Shown here one piece after another: positions 24,053-33,711 of a stretch of 64,000 bases of DNA. The stretch is from JAJRXC01 sp047639555. GTDB lineage: Bacteria > Actinomycetota > Acidimicrobiia > Acidimicrobiales > Aldehydirespiratoraceae. The stretch is taken from NCBI GenBank assembly GCA_047639555.1, contig JBLIOE010000006.1, positions 62,001-126,000 on the forward strand, read 5' to 3'. The notes under the pieces were generated by a model. That model searched no databases and was not told the DNA's origin. It saw only the letters and a program-made list of their open reading frames with translations. The position numbers and the translations under genes are program-made. Position 1 is the stretch's first letter. Each line of letters opens with the position of its first letter.

Positions 24053-26221
24053 TCAGCTGTTGAGGCTGGCCTTCATGGCTCGCCGGTTCTTCCGCAGGAT
24101 GCGTTCGGTGTAGCCGTTGTTTTCGTCGCGCCCGCCGAGCACGAGCTCGAGCGCGGCTTGGAACGGGATGGAGCCGTCGAGGTCGGCCGCCATCGGCCGA
24201 TAGTCGACATCATCGGCGTTTTGTTCATCGACTTGGGCGGCCATGCGGCCCATCGTCTCGCGCACCTGCTCCTCCGAGAGCACGCCGTGGTGTAACCAAT
24301 TGGCGACGTGCTGGCTGGAGATACGCAGCGTGGCGAGGTCTTCCATCAGGCCGACGTCTTCGATGTCGGGCACGGTCGAGCAGCCCACGCCGATCCCGAC
24401 CCAGCGCACGATGTAGCCGAGGATCGACTGCGAGTTGTTGTCGAGTTCGGTCTGCACCTGGTCAGCGGTGAGCTCGCGGTCGAGCAGCGGGATCGCGGTG
24501 AGGTCGTCGATCGGGCGGGCGACGCGGGAGAGCAGCTCTTCTTGGCGAGCCGCGACATTGACCTCGAAGTAGTGGGTGCTGTGCAGCGTCGCGGCGGTGG
24601 GCGAGGGTACCCACGCACAGGTGGCGCCGGCGGTGGGATGGCCAACCTTGGTTTCGACCATCTCTGCCATCTCCGAGGGCTTGGCCCACATGCCCTTGCC
24701 AATCTGGGCCCGGTTCTGGAGCCCACACGCAAGGCCGGTGTCGACGTTGGCGTCTTCGTAGGCGAGGAGCCAAGTGGCGCCCTTCATCTCGCCCTTCGGA
24801 AGTACGGGGCCCGCCTCCATATCGGTGTGGATCTCGTCGCCGGTGCGATCAAGGAAGCCGGTGTTGATGAAGACGACGCGATCCTTCGCCTGCTCGATGG
24901 CGGCGGCGAGGTTGAGCGACGTGCGGCGCTCCTCGTCCATGATTCCCATCTTCATCGTGTGACGTTTGAGTCCGAGAGCGTCCTCGACGCGGCTGAAGAG
25001 TTCACACGCCCAGGCGACTTCGTCGGAACCGTGCATCTTCGGCTTCACGATGTAGATCGACCCCTGGCGGCTGTTGCCGAAGTCGCCCCGGCCGAGAAGA
25101 TCGTGCTTCGCCGAAAGGGCCGTGACCATTGCATCGAGGATCGTCTCGGCAATTGGTTCACCTTCGAACATGACGGCATCGGTCGTGAGGTGATGGCCGA
25201 CGTTGCGAACGAGCATGAGGCTGCGCCCGTGGAGCGTGAGTTCGGACCCATCAGCGGCGGTGTAGGTGCGGTCCGCGTTGAGCCGACGCTCCAAGGTCTC
25301 ACCGCCCTTCTTAAAGGAGGTGACCAGGTCGCCTCGCATGAGGCCGAGCCAGTTGGTGTAGACGCCGACCTTGTCGTCGGCATCCACCGCGCTCACGGAA
25401 TCCTCGCAGTCCATGATCGCGGAGATTGCGGATTCGAGATCGATGTCGGCCACGCCCGCGGCGTCGTCCTTGCCGATGTTGTGGGCGCGGTCGATACGGA
25501 TGTCGGCGTGGAGGCCGTGTTTCCGCAAGAGCACCGAGGTGGGGTCGGCCGCTTCGCCGGAGTGGCCGACGAACAGGCTCGGGTTCGCGAGTGCAGTGGA
25601 GCCGCTCGCGATGGAGACGGTGAGCGACCCGTCGGCGACCGCGTAGCCAGTTGCGTCGACATGGCTTCCCGCGGCGAGGGGGAAGTGCGAGTCAAGGAAG
25701 GCCCGGGCATGGGCGATGACCTTGGCGCCGCGGACAGGGTTGTAGCCCTTGCCTGCCTCGGCACCATCGTCGTCGCTGATGACGTCGGTGCCGTACAAGG
25801 CGTCGTAGTAGCTGCCCCAGCGGGCGTTGGCCGCGTTGAGGGCATAACGAGCATTGTCGAGCGGCACCACGAGCTGGGGGCCGGCGACGGAGGTGATCTC
25901 GGTGTCGACATTGCTGGTCTGGATCGCAAACTCGACGGGAACGTCATCGAGGTAGCCAATGCTGCGGAGGAACGAGACGTAGGACGCATGGTCGTGGGCA
26001 TCACGGTTTGCCCGGTGCCACTCGTCGATCGTGGCCTGGAGCTCGTCGCGCTTGGCCAGGAGGGCACGATTACGGGGGCCGAGATCGACGAGAATCGCTT
26101 CGAGAGCGGCCCAGAATTCAGCAGCGGAAACGCCACTTTCGGGCGTCAGCCGAGTCTCCACAAAGTTGCCGAGGGCCGGCGCAACTTCGAGGTTCCCAAT
26201 CGTCGTGCGGTCATTTGCCAT
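24053..26221 (-). CDS. glcB: Malate synthase G
   Basis: The 722-residue enzyme joins glyoxylate and acetyl-CoA to malate. It has the full-length isoform G layout (E. coli GlcB is about the same length). It has the N-terminal region GPQLVVPLDNARYALNAANARWGS, the barrel motifs IMDCEDSVSAVDADDKV and RSLMLVRNVGHH, then IYIVKPKMHGSDEVA. MKMGIMDEERRTSLNL and the C-terminal catalytic region GYTERILRKNRRAMK follow. ATG at 26221 is preferred because a TACCCT box lies exactly 6 nt upstream. It follows the soxBDAG operon by 88 bp and has its own promoter box, so it is linked in function rather than strictly co-transcribed. Confidence 0.96.
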   Translation of the reverse strand: MANDRTTIGNLEVAPALGNFVETRLTPESGVSAAEFWAALEAILVDLGPRNRALLAKRDELQATIDEWHRANRDAHDHASYVSFLRSIGYLDDVPVEFAIQTSNVDTEITSVAGPQLVVPLDNARYALNAANARWGSYYDALYGTDVISDDDGAEAGKGYNPVRGAKVIAHARAFLDSHFPLAAGSHVDATGYAVADGSLTVSIASGSTALANPSLFVGHSGEAADPTSVLLRKHGLHADIRIDRAHNIGKDDAAGVADIDLESAISAIMDCEDSVSAVDADDKVGVYTNWLGLMRGDLVTSFKKGGETLERRLNADRTYTAADGSELTLHGRSLMLVRNVGHHLTTDAVMFEGEPIAETILDAMVTALSAKHDLLGRGDFGNSRQGSIYIVKPKMHGSDEVAWACELFSRVEDALGLKRHTMKMGIMDEERRTSLNLAAAIEQAKDRVVFINTGFLDRTGDEIHTDMEAGPVLPKGEMKGATWLLAYEDANVDTGLACGLQNRAQIGKGMWAKPSEMAEMVETKVGHPTAGATCAWVPSPTAATLHSTHYFEVNVAARQEELLSRVARPIDDLTAIPLLDRELTADQVQTELDNNSQSILGYIVRWVGIGVGCSTVPDIEDVGLMEDLATLRISSQHVANWLHHGVLSEEQVRETMGRMAAQVDEQNADDVDYRPMAADLDGSIPFQAALELVLGGRDENNGYTERILRKNRRAMKASLNS

Positions 26222-26227
26222 ACCGGG

Positions 26228-26233
26228 AGGGTA
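26228..26233 (-). promoter_or_regulatory. TACCCT box 6 nt before glcB
   Basis: Leaderless-type -10 box; there is no Shine-Dalgarno sequence before this start. Confidence 0.5.
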
Positions 26234-26309
26234 ACGGCCGGTCGTTGGCTCGAAAGAGCGCCGAGTCGATTGACGGTATGCCCACCGGGATCTTCGCGGA
26301 CTAACCGAG

Positions 26310-26786
26310 TTAGGTGAACTCTGCCATCGCGTCATCGAGCGCGTCGCGGAGATAGTCGCGAAACGATGTGTCGGCGAGGATGAGGTAGGACCGGACGCCG
26401 TCGGTGTCGTCTCGGATCAGGTCGCAGCTGACCTTCGCGACAGAAGCACCGATACAACCGCCGTTCGGGGTCATGTGATCGCCGAAATCGAGACTGCAGA
26501 CCTTCTCGAGCACCTTCGGCGCCGCGGTTCCGGTGAGTCGAAATTGCAGACGGCTATGAGTGATGTCGACCCGGCTGGCGAAGCCCGCAAGATCAAGAGC
26601 GTCGACGATCGTCGTATCGCCGACCACAAACCACTCGTCGAGGCGGATGCGGGCGACGACTGCGTTGTTGCGATGCTCGGCGGCGCCGAAGGTGAGTCCG
26701 AGAGCAAAGGCTGCGGGGGTGCCATTGGCTGCTCGCACGCTGACGCGCGAGGTGGACGACTCGTCGATGAGGGTGAGATCAGCCAC
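26310..26786 (-). CDS. soxG: Sarcosine oxidase subunit gamma
   Basis: A 158-residue protein, last gene of the soxBDAG order. It has the GcvT-related fold of SoxG (RIRLDEWFVVGDT, ITHSRLQFRLTGTAAPKVLEKVCSLDFGD cut short, SYLILADTSFRDYLRDAL). It is a structural subunit that helps hold the heterotetramer. Its start overlaps the soxA end by 8 bp. Confidence 0.9.
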   Translation of the reverse strand: MADLTLIDESSTSRVSVRAANGTPAAFALGLTFGAAEHRNNAVVARIRLDEWFVVGDTTIVDALDLAGFASRVDITHSRLQFRLTGTAAPKVLEKVCSLDFGDHMTPNGGCIGASVAKVSCDLIRDDTDGVRSYLILADTSFRDYLRDALDDAMAEFT

Positions 26787-29628
26787 GGAGGCGTTCTCCT
26801 TCCGGGTCGAAGTGGGCCTGGTGCTCCATCACTCGTCCAGTGATCCGCTCGCCGCTGACCCGAAGGATCGTGAGTTCGGTGCCGGCGGGAGCGAACTCCT
26901 GCGTGACCTGGGCCAAACAGATTGAACGTTCGAGCGTCGGTGAGAATCTCGACGACGTGATCCGGCCAACGATCTCGTTGGTGCCTGCTCGCAGAATCTG
27001 GCAGGCCTCCTCGGGAACGGCCGAAGGATCGGTGGGCTGTACAGCGACGATGAGCGGATAGGTGCCTTCGAGCGACCAAGTGATCTCTGGCTTGCCGGCG
27101 AAGTCGTCCTTGTCGATCTTGAGGAGCGGGATCATTCCCGTGGTGGGCGCCTTGCTGAGACCATCGGTGTCCTGCCCGACGATGAAGTGGCCCTTCTCGA
27201 GTCGCATGATGCGCTGCGCCTCCAAGCCAAACGCGGCCACTCCGAGATCGGTGCCTTCGGAGAGCAGCGTCTCCCACACATCGAGTCCGTGTTGCGACGG
27301 CACGTGTACTTCAAACGACAGTTCGCCGGTGAAGCCGATCCGCCAAACGATGCAGTCGTCGACGCCGGCGATTGTGCCGGTGCGAACCTGCATGTATCCG
27401 AAGGCCTCCGGAGAGAGATCGAGGTCGGTGGTGATCCGCTGCATCAGCTCGCGAGACTTGGGGCCGGCGACGTTGATCGACGTGTACCCAGTGGTGACCG
27501 GTGTGACGTGCACTTGCCATTCGGGGTGTTCGGTTTGCAGCCAGCTCTCGACCCAATTCCACACGGTGCCCGCACCGGATGACGTCGTCGTCATGAGGTA
27601 GTGGTCGTCGGCGAGGCGGCCGGTGACGCCGTCGTCGAGAACGACACCGTCTTCGGCACACATCATCCCGTAGCGAACGCTGCCCACCGGGAGCTGCATC
27701 CACTTGTTCGTGTAGATCTGGCTGAGGAGCGGCGCCACATCGGGACCCTGGAGGTCAAGCTTGCCGAGCGGAGTGACATCGGTGATCCCGACATTGGTGC
27801 GCGTGTTGCGAACCTCCGCCTCTGGGTCGCCGTAGTGGTCGGGCCGAACCCACTGGCCGGCCAGGATCGGCGTGAAGTTGTTCGCCTCGTGCCACGGTTG
27901 GATTGACGACACCCGGACCGGTTCGAAGACCCGCCCCCCGAGCGCGCCGAGTGTCACCGGTGCGTACGGAGGTCGCCAGACGGTGGTGCCGACTTCGGCA
28001 ATCGTTTCGCCTCTCGCCTCGGCGAGAATGGCAACAGTGTTGACGGTCTCGAGCTTGCCCTGCGACGGGCCCATCGTTGCCGTGGTGAACCGCTTGATCA
28101 GCTCAACGGAATCGAATCCTTCCGCCGCCGCACCAAAGAGATCCTTCGAGGAGACATCTTCGGAGTAGTCGACGATGCCGTGTGTGTCGGCTCGGAATAG
28201 CTCCTCATGGGGCGCTCGAGGAAGAGCGGTGCGAGTGTCTTCGGGGAACGTCGGCGCAGGTTCCGTCGGATCGACGGCCGCGGCGCGGGCAGTCGCCGCT
28301 TGGATGGCATAACGCACGGCCGCGGCGCGGGCCGCGGCAAGTTGTCCGGTGGCTTGTCCGTGAGCGATGAGTTCATCGATGGTCCCGTCGCCGGCGATAC
28401 CGCCGGTGGCGAGCACGTTGTCGGGTGGCGCGGCGGGGAAGAAGCGGGCGGCCGAGGGGTCGTAAACGGGTCGGTCGCCGGCCATGTTCAGCAGTGACGT
28501 CGGTGCCGTCCAGCCCACCGCGGTGACGAGGAGGTCACACGCGACGGCGGTGTTGTTCGCGAGGAGGACCTTTCGGATCACTCGTCGTGTGCCCTTTGCC
28601 TCGGTGATCCTCTCGCCCTTGCGAGCGTCGACGACGCGGGCGACATCGACCCCGGCGCGACGGAGATCTTCGACCGCCGCATCGCCCGACTCGTTGGCGG
28701 TGAACACGACCGCTCGGGTTCCCGGGGCAACGCCATACATCGTGATGAGGCGGCGCACGGCACCCGAGGTCATGACTCCGGGAAGATCGTTGCCGGCGAA
28801 GACGTAGGGCCGCTCGATGGTGCCGGCGGCGACGATCAAGCTCTTGGCTCGGGCCTTGATGAGTCGCTCGACTGCGGTGGGGTGGCTCCGTTGCAGGATT
28901 GCGACCCAGTTGTCTTCGTAGCGGCCGGTAACGGTCGAGTTGACGAGAATCTCCACGCCCGCAGCGGCGACCTGGGCGGCGAGATCAGCGGCCGCGACGC
29001 GGTCGGCGTCGGTCCCCCAGAGGAGGTGACCACCGAGCGCGTATTCATGCTCAACGAGGATGACGTCGGCGCCGGCTTCGGCGGCCGCAATTGCGGCCGC
29101 CATACCGGCCGGGCCGCCGCCGGCAACAACAACATCGGGGTGGGCGTATCGCTTGTCGTGATAGCCGTGTGGCGTGGTGAGGTCCACGGATCCGCCCGGC
29201 GCGAACGTCGCCAGGATGGCTTCGTAGCGCGGCCAGAGAGCGGCTGGCCGCATGAACGTCTTGTAGTAGAAACCGGCCGACAAGAATCGACCGACGAGTC
29301 CGTTTGCTGCCTTGACGTCGTACTTCAGCGAAGGCCACACGTTCTGCGCCGCCACATTCATCCCGTCCTCGAGAAGACGGTGGCTGGCACGCACGTTGGG
29401 CTCGTCGTCCACCTGCATGGTGGTGTTCGGATCCCAGAAGTCGGCCGTAAGCGGACCGCGGGGACGGTGATACTTCATCGAGCGGGCGGTGATTCCCTGA
29501 CCGTTCGCCAGCAGCGCGGACGTGATCGTGTCACCCGCGAAGCCCTGCAGCTTCTTGCCGTTCCAGGTGAACGAGATCACCTGTGAGCGGTCGATGACCT
29601 CGCTTGACGAGGACCGGATACGCGTCAT
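26779..29628 (-). CDS. soxA: Sarcosine oxidase subunit alpha
   Basis: The 949-residue alpha subunit of heterotetrameric sarcosine oxidase. It has an N-terminal ferredoxin-like domain (ISFTWNGKKLQGFAGDTITS), then an NAD-binding Rossmann domain (VVVAGGGPAGMAAAIAAAEAG, ~residue 165). A GcvT-like folate-binding C-terminal half follows (NVGITDVTPLGKLDLQGPDV; FEVHVPSQHGLDVWE). It accepts the methyl carbon as methylene-tetrahydrofolate or formaldehyde, while SoxB oxidises sarcosine to glycine. ATG at 29628 overlaps the soxD stop (ATGA). Confidence 0.96.
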   Translation of the reverse strand: MTRIRSSSSEVIDRSQVISFTWNGKKLQGFAGDTITSALLANGQGITARSMKYHRPRGPLTADFWDPNTTMQVDDEPNVRASHRLLEDGMNVAAQNVWPSLKYDVKAANGLVGRFLSAGFYYKTFMRPAALWPRYEAILATFAPGGSVDLTTPHGYHDKRYAHPDVVVAGGGPAGMAAAIAAAEAGADVILVEHEYALGGHLLWGTDADRVAAADLAAQVAAAGVEILVNSTVTGRYEDNWVAILQRSHPTAVERLIKARAKSLIVAAGTIERPYVFAGNDLPGVMTSGAVRRLITMYGVAPGTRAVVFTANESGDAAVEDLRRAGVDVARVVDARKGERITEAKGTRRVIRKVLLANNTAVACDLLVTAVGWTAPTSLLNMAGDRPVYDPSAARFFPAAPPDNVLATGGIAGDGTIDELIAHGQATGQLAAARAAAVRYAIQAATARAAAVDPTEPAPTFPEDTRTALPRAPHEELFRADTHGIVDYSEDVSSKDLFGAAAEGFDSVELIKRFTTATMGPSQGKLETVNTVAILAEARGETIAEVGTTVWRPPYAPVTLGALGGRVFEPVRVSSIQPWHEANNFTPILAGQWVRPDHYGDPEAEVRNTRTNVGITDVTPLGKLDLQGPDVAPLLSQIYTNKWMQLPVGSVRYGMMCAEDGVVLDDGVTGRLADDHYLMTTTSSGAGTVWNWVESWLQTEHPEWQVHVTPVTTGYTSINVAGPKSRELMQRITTDLDLSPEAFGYMQVRTGTIAGVDDCIVWRIGFTGELSFEVHVPSQHGLDVWETLLSEGTDLGVAAFGLEAQRIMRLEKGHFIVGQDTDGLSKAPTTGMIPLLKIDKDDFAGKPEITWSLEGTYPLIVAVQPTDPSAVPEEACQILRAGTNEIVGRITSSRFSPTLERSICLAQVTQEFAPAGTELTILRVSGERITGRVMEHQAHFDPEGERLRG

Positions 29629-29897
29629 GATCGGCCCGCCGTCTTGCGGCCCGGGATCGCGGGTACGCGGAGTTCCCCGGTGAGCGTGTGCCGTTCCAAC
29701 GAGAAGTGTCGACGACACCCGGTGGAGCAATACCAGTTCTCGAGGAGCCAGCCCGACGGGTTGTCCCGCAGGTAAAGGTAGGTGCGCCACTCTTCGGGTG
29801 TCGTGTTGTTCGGGTCGGGTCGGGCGTGAGACTCACCGTTGTACGTGAGGTCAGCGGCGTTGCGGGGGCCGCAGTTGGGGCACGGTACAAGCAGCAT
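29625..29897 (-). CDS. soxD: Sarcosine oxidase subunit delta
   Basis: A 90-residue zinc-binding subunit with cysteine pairs PCPNCGPRN at the N-terminus and CSTGCRRHF at ~residue 60. The region TYLYLRDNPSGWLLENWYC is characteristic of SoxD. GGAGA five nt before ATG 29897 sets the start. It lies between soxB and soxA as in known operons. Confidence 0.95.
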   Translation of the reverse strand: MLLVPCPNCGPRNAADLTYNGESHARPDPNNTTPEEWRTYLYLRDNPSGWLLENWYCSTGCRRHFSLERHTLTGELRVPAIPGRKTAGRS

Positions 29898-29905
29898 CAG
29901 ATCTC

Positions 29906-31201
29906 CTAGTGGCCCACCGCGGCCGCGCCCTTTTCGCCGACAAGTACGCCATCGGTGAATCGGCTGAGGCCAAATGGTGCGATCAGATCGGGCATCGCGT
30001 CGGTGGCAATACAGGCCGCCATTTGTTCGCCCGACACCGGGCCAGCTTTGAAGCCGTAGGTGCCCCACCCGACATCAACGAAGAAGCCGTCGACCGGGGT
30101 GTGGCCCATCACGGGCGAGTAGTCGGGGGTCATGTCGCAGAGTCCGGCCCACTGGCGGAGCAGGCGCATCTTGGAAATGCCCGGCATCAGTTCGAGTACG
30201 TGGCCCGCCAGTTCCTCGGTGAACTCGAGCGTGCCACCCATGTTGTAGGTCGCGACCGGATCGACAGAGGCACCGAAGACCAGCTCGCCGCGATCCGTCT
30301 GGCTGACGTAGACGTGGAGCGAGCCGGACACGACGACGGTTGGGAGGAACGTCTTCACGGGCTCGGTGACCGCAGCCTGAAGCGGGTGAGTGGTGATGGG
30401 GAGACGGACGCCGGTCATCGTGGCGATCTGGCTGGCCCAACCGGCGGTGCAGTTCACGACGATGGGCGCGGAGATGTCGCCCCGATTGGTGCGCACGCCG
30501 GTGACCTTGCCGCCGCCGCCCTTGCCCTCGACGTCCCCGCCGCCTTCGCACAAGATGTCGAGCACCTCCGTCTTCTGATGCAGGTCGACGCCATACGAGT
30601 CGGCCGCTCGCGCGTAACCCCACACGACGGCGTCGTGGCGAATCGTGCCGCCCGGTGGGTGGTAGAGCGCACCGAGGATCGGGTAGCGGGTTTCGTCTGA
30701 GACATCGAGTGACGGCGCCAGCTTCTTGATCTCCTCGGGAGTGATCACCGACGAGTCGATCTTCTGGAGCTTGTTGACTTCAGCCCGCCAGTTCATCGTG
30801 CGCAACGCGCTATCGGTGTGGGCGAGGGTCATATGGCCGCGTTCGCTGAACATGACGTTGATGTTCAGGTCGGTCGACATCGAGTTGTAGAGGTCGAGTG
30901 ACCGGTCATAGAACGCGACACCTTCGGGCGTCAGATAGTTCGAGCGCACGATGGCGGTGTTGCGGCCGGAACCACCGGACCCCAGATAGGCCTTGTCGAC
31001 GACCGCGATATTGGTGATGCCGTGGTTGGCTGCGAGGTAATACGCGGTTGCGAGTCCGTGGACGCCGCCCCCAATGATGACGACGTCGTAGGTGTCTTTC
31101 CACTCCGGTTCGCGCCACACCCGAGGCCACTTCTTTTTGGTCAAGCCTCGCCATGCGAGTCCGAACGCGGAGTACTTCGCGGGTTTGGTGCGTTGCGCCA
31201 C
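29906..31201 (-). CDS. soxB: Sarcosine oxidase subunit beta
   Basis: The 431-residue flavoprotein subunit oxidises sarcosine to glycine, releasing H2O2. The N-terminus carries the SoxB-type leader WRGLTKKKWPRVWREPEWKD, then the FAD motif VVIIGGGVHGLATAYYLA (~residue 38) and GSGGSGRNTAIVRSNYLTPEG. The C-terminus has MTPDYSPVMGHTPVDGFF and GTYGFKAGPVSGEQMA. The GTG at 31201 is the best start; the frame extends upstream into the divergent SDR gene and that part was rejected. It heads soxBDAG; a serine hydroxymethyltransferase, often included, is not in the window. Confidence 0.94.
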   Translation of the reverse strand: MAQRTKPAKYSAFGLAWRGLTKKKWPRVWREPEWKDTYDVVIIGGGVHGLATAYYLAANHGITNIAVVDKAYLGSGGSGRNTAIVRSNYLTPEGVAFYDRSLDLYNSMSTDLNINVMFSERGHMTLAHTDSALRTMNWRAEVNKLQKIDSSVITPEEIKKLAPSLDVSDETRYPILGALYHPPGGTIRHDAVVWGYARAADSYGVDLHQKTEVLDILCEGGGDVEGKGGGGKVTGVRTNRGDISAPIVVNCTAGWASQIATMTGVRLPITTHPLQAAVTEPVKTFLPTVVVSGSLHVYVSQTDRGELVFGASVDPVATYNMGGTLEFTEELAGHVLELMPGISKMRLLRQWAGLCDMTPDYSPVMGHTPVDGFFVDVGWGTYGFKAGPVSGEQMAACIATDAMPDLIAPFGLSRFTDGVLVGEKGAAAVGH

Positions 31202-31339
31202 TGCAACAGAGTGCCTGACCCTGCCATCGAAGCGGGGGAGTACCCCACGGTGCTCGGCCACATCTCGGGCAGTAGGCACCCAGCACCGGTCGTGCTCTAC
31301 GATCCGCTTTCGACGGACGCACACGCGACAGGGGTACAT

Positions 31340-32116
31340 ATGGGAGAGCTCGATGGCCGGGTAGCGGTGATCACCGGAGCCGGCGACGGGATTGGCGCGG
31401 GTCTGGCGCGGGTCTTCGCTCGCGAAGGCGCCAAGGTCGTCATCGGTGAGATCAACGAATCCACTGGACAGGCGATGGCCGACGAACTCGGCGATCAGGG
31501 ATCCTTCATTCACACCGACACCGGCGTGCGCGACGAATGTGAGGCGATGGTGGCCCACGCGGTGTCCCACTTCGGAAAGGTCGACATCCTCATCAACAAT
31601 GCCTGGGGTGGCGGCCGCATCAGTCGAGTGGAGAACAAGACGGATCAGCTCATGGAGGGTGGCCTGGGTGTCGGCTTCCTCGGGCCTTTCTGGACGATGG
31701 TTGCGGCCCATGAACACATGGCGGCCGCGGGCTACGGCCGGATCATCAATATGTGTTCGCTCAATGGCGTGAACGCCCATATGGGGACGGTCGAATACAA
31801 CAGCGCGAAAGAAGCGCTGCGGGCCGCCACACGGACCGCCGCCCGTGAATGGGCGCCGCTGGGGATCACCGCCAATGTGATCTGCCCGGCGGCCATCTCG
31901 GCTTCATTCAAAGCGGTGATGGCGCAGAATCCGGAGCTGGTCGCCACCGCCGGGAAGAGTAATCCAATGGGACGAATGGGTGACCCCGAAACCGACATCG
32001 CCCCCGTCGCTCTCTTCCTGGCGAGCGAGGGCAGTCGCTACATGACCGGCAACACCTTGTTTGTCGACGGTGGCGGCCACATCAACGGCTCCAGCTGGAA
32101 GCCCGACCTCGATTGA
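31340..32116 (+). CDS. SDR-family NAD(P)-dependent oxidoreductase
   Basis: This 258-residue classical short-chain dehydrogenase has the cofactor motif TGAGDGIGAGLARVFAREG, NNAWGGG in place of the usual NNAG, and MCSLNGV with Tyr-x3-Lys in EYNSAKEAL. The C-terminus has TGNTLFVDGGG. ATG at 31340 has AGGGG upstream. It is divergent from soxB by 138 bp, and the next gene (acetyltransferase) follows 7 bp later. The substrate is unknown; it is not obviously part of sarcosine metabolism. Confidence 0.9.
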   Translation: MGELDGRVAVITGAGDGIGAGLARVFAREGAKVVIGEINESTGQAMADELGDQGSFIHTDTGVRDECEAMVAHAVSHFGKVDILINNAWGGGRISRVENKTDQLMEGGLGVGFLGPFWTMVAAHEHMAAAGYGRIINMCSLNGVNAHMGTVEYNSAKEALRAATRTAAREWAPLGITANVICPAAISASFKAVMAQNPELVATAGKSNPMGRMGDPETDIAPVALFLASEGSRYMTGNTLFVDGGGHINGSSWKPDLD

Positions 32117-32123
32117 GTACTCA

Positions 32124-32630
32124 ATGATTCATGTGCGGGATGCGGTGGTCGGCGATATCGCGATGATCACCCAGATCCAGAACGCGGGCATCGCCACCAC
32201 GACATCGGAGTATCGCGAGGAACCACATCCGCTCGCCGAGCGCGAGGAATGGTTCGCGGCGCAGATCGCCGCTCGTCTGCCCGTGCTTGTTGCGGACGAC
32301 GACGGCGCGGTCGTTGGCTTCGCCACCTACGGCTCCTTTCGAAACAACGAGAAGTGGCCAGGCTTTCGATACACGGTTGAGCACTCGGTGCATGTCGCCG
32401 AGGCCGGTTGGGGTGCGGGTGTGGGGCGGCGGCTCATGGACGAACTCATCGCTCGAGCATTCGCGGCCGGTGTGCACGTGATGATCGGTGCCGTGGATGG
32501 ATCCAACGTTGGGTCGATCCGGTTCCACGAACGGATCGGTTTCGTCGAGCAGGGTCGCCTCGATCAGGTTGGATGGAAGAACGGCCGTTGGCTCGACCTT
32601 GTCTTCATGGCGAGGACGCTCACGGCATAA
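32124..32630 (+). CDS. GNAT-family N-acetyltransferase (phosphinothricin acetyltransferase-like)
   Basis: A 168-residue acetyl-CoA-dependent acetyltransferase. The N-terminus IHVRDAVVGDIAMITQIQNAGIATTTSEY, read in pieces, and FATYGSFRNNEKWPGFRYTVEHSV resemble the Pat/Bar group. The acetyl-CoA loop is EAGWGAGVGRRLMDELIARA. Its actual amine substrate may differ from phosphinothricin. It is co-transcribed with the SDR gene and ends one base before the end of the convergent luciferase-like gene. Confidence 0.88.
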   Translation: MIHVRDAVVGDIAMITQIQNAGIATTTSEYREEPHPLAEREEWFAAQIAARLPVLVADDDGAVVGFATYGSFRNNEKWPGFRYTVEHSVHVAEAGWGAGVGRRLMDELIARAFAAGVHVMIGAVDGSNVGSIRFHERIGFVEQGRLDQVGWKNGRWLDLVFMARTLTA

Positions 32631-32631
32631 G

Positions 32632-33666
32632 TCAGCCCGCGTAGGCCTCGACGACGGGGGCGAGCTCGGTGGGTGTGGCGCCGTGCATGATCACACCGTC
32701 ACAACCGAGGGCCAGCTGCCCCTTGATGGCCGCCGCGCAGTCGGCGGCTGAGCCGGTTGCCATCGGCGCCAGCCACTCTTCAGGCAGCAAGGTTCGAATG
32801 TGTTCGAGCTGTTCGGTGGTTGCCGCGGCGTCGAGTGCGCCCCGGACGCCTTTGACCACATCATCGGCGCGGAAGCGCTCGAGCACCGCCGGGTCCCAGT
32901 TGTTCGTGGACACCATGAGGTCGCCGTATCCCTGAAGGTAGGTGGCCAGACGACCGACCGTCTTCATCAAACGTCGTTCCTCGGGCACTTCATCGGTGAC
33001 GGTCGCGAAGCACGACCACACCTTTACATCGTCGGGATCTCGACCCGCATCGACGGCCGCGTTCTTCACGGTTTCGACGCACCGGGCGGTTGTCTCATCG
33101 GTGAAGAAGGTGTGGAGAACCACCTGGTCGAAGCAGCGGCCGCCAAGCGCGAGGGAGTTGGGGCCGAACGCGGTGAGCCCCATCGGGAGGTGCTCGTCGA
33201 GGTCGCCCGAAATGTGCAGCAAGGGGAACTTCCCGGCGGGGCCGTCGTGTCCAAAGATCACCTCGCCGCGAAAGAGGCGCCGCATGAGCCCGGCAAAGTC
33301 CTCCATCTGTGCAGTGGTGATCGGGCTGATGCCGTAAGCGTTTTGCACGGGCCGCACGCCGCGGCCCAGTCCGAGAAGGAACCGACCACCGGTGAGTGAC
33401 TGCATTGTCCGGGCATAACCCGCCGTGACCATCGGGTGACGGGTGTTGTGGTTCGTTGCCGCGGTCGCGATGCCGATGCGTTCCGAGACGGCACCGGCCG
33501 CGCCCGAGAGCGTGGCGGCCTCCTTCTTGTCGAAGCGTTCGGAGATGAACGCCCACCCAAGGTCGAGCGTTTCGCCGGCCCGTACCTCGTCGACGAGGTC
33601 GCGAGACGACGCGGCCTGGCCGGCCAGGGTGTAGAAGCCGAGTTCGGGGAAGCGGGGCGAAGGCAT
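32632..33666 (-). CDS. LLM-class flavin/F420-dependent oxidoreductase
   Basis: The 344-residue luciferase-like TIM barrel begins PRFPELGFYTLAGQAASSRD and has GIATAATNHNTRHPMVTAGYA (~residue 75) and GRFLLGLGRGV. These resemble the F420-dependent actinobacterial subgroup; F420 use is inferred. The ATG at 33666 has a TAGGAT box 7 nt upstream, and the next gene (MFS) is divergent 45 bp away. Confidence 0.88.
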   Translation of the reverse strand: MPSPRFPELGFYTLAGQAASSRDLVDEVRAGETLDLGWAFISERFDKKEAATLSGAAGAVSERIGIATAATNHNTRHPMVTAGYARTMQSLTGGRFLLGLGRGVRPVQNAYGISPITTAQMEDFAGLMRRLFRGEVIFGHDGPAGKFPLLHISGDLDEHLPMGLTAFGPNSLALGGRCFDQVVLHTFFTDETTARCVETVKNAAVDAGRDPDDVKVWSCFATVTDEVPEERRLMKTVGRLATYLQGYGDLMVSTNNWDPAVLERFRADDVVKGVRGALDAAATTEQLEHIRTLLPEEWLAPMATGSAADCAAAIKGQLALGCDGVIMHGATPTELAPVVEAYAG

Positions 33667-33673
33667 GACGCGG

Positions 33674-33679
33674 ATCCTA
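33674..33679 (-). promoter_or_regulatory. TAGGAT box 7 nt before the luciferase-like gene
   Basis: Leaderless-type box in the 45-bp space shared with the divergent MFS gene. Confidence 0.5.
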
Positions 33680-33711
33680 TTTCTCTGGCCGATCTTTGGC
33701 ATGCTCGCACG

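Noticed and set aside
24308..26317. 669-codon open frame on the strand opposite glcB
   Set aside because: It is a codon-bias shadow of malate synthase G: no family motifs, and the minus-strand gene is full length with many motifs.
31202..31780. Upstream extension of soxB
   Set aside because: It would lie antisense inside the SDR gene and has no SoxB similarity; GTG 31201 gives normal length.
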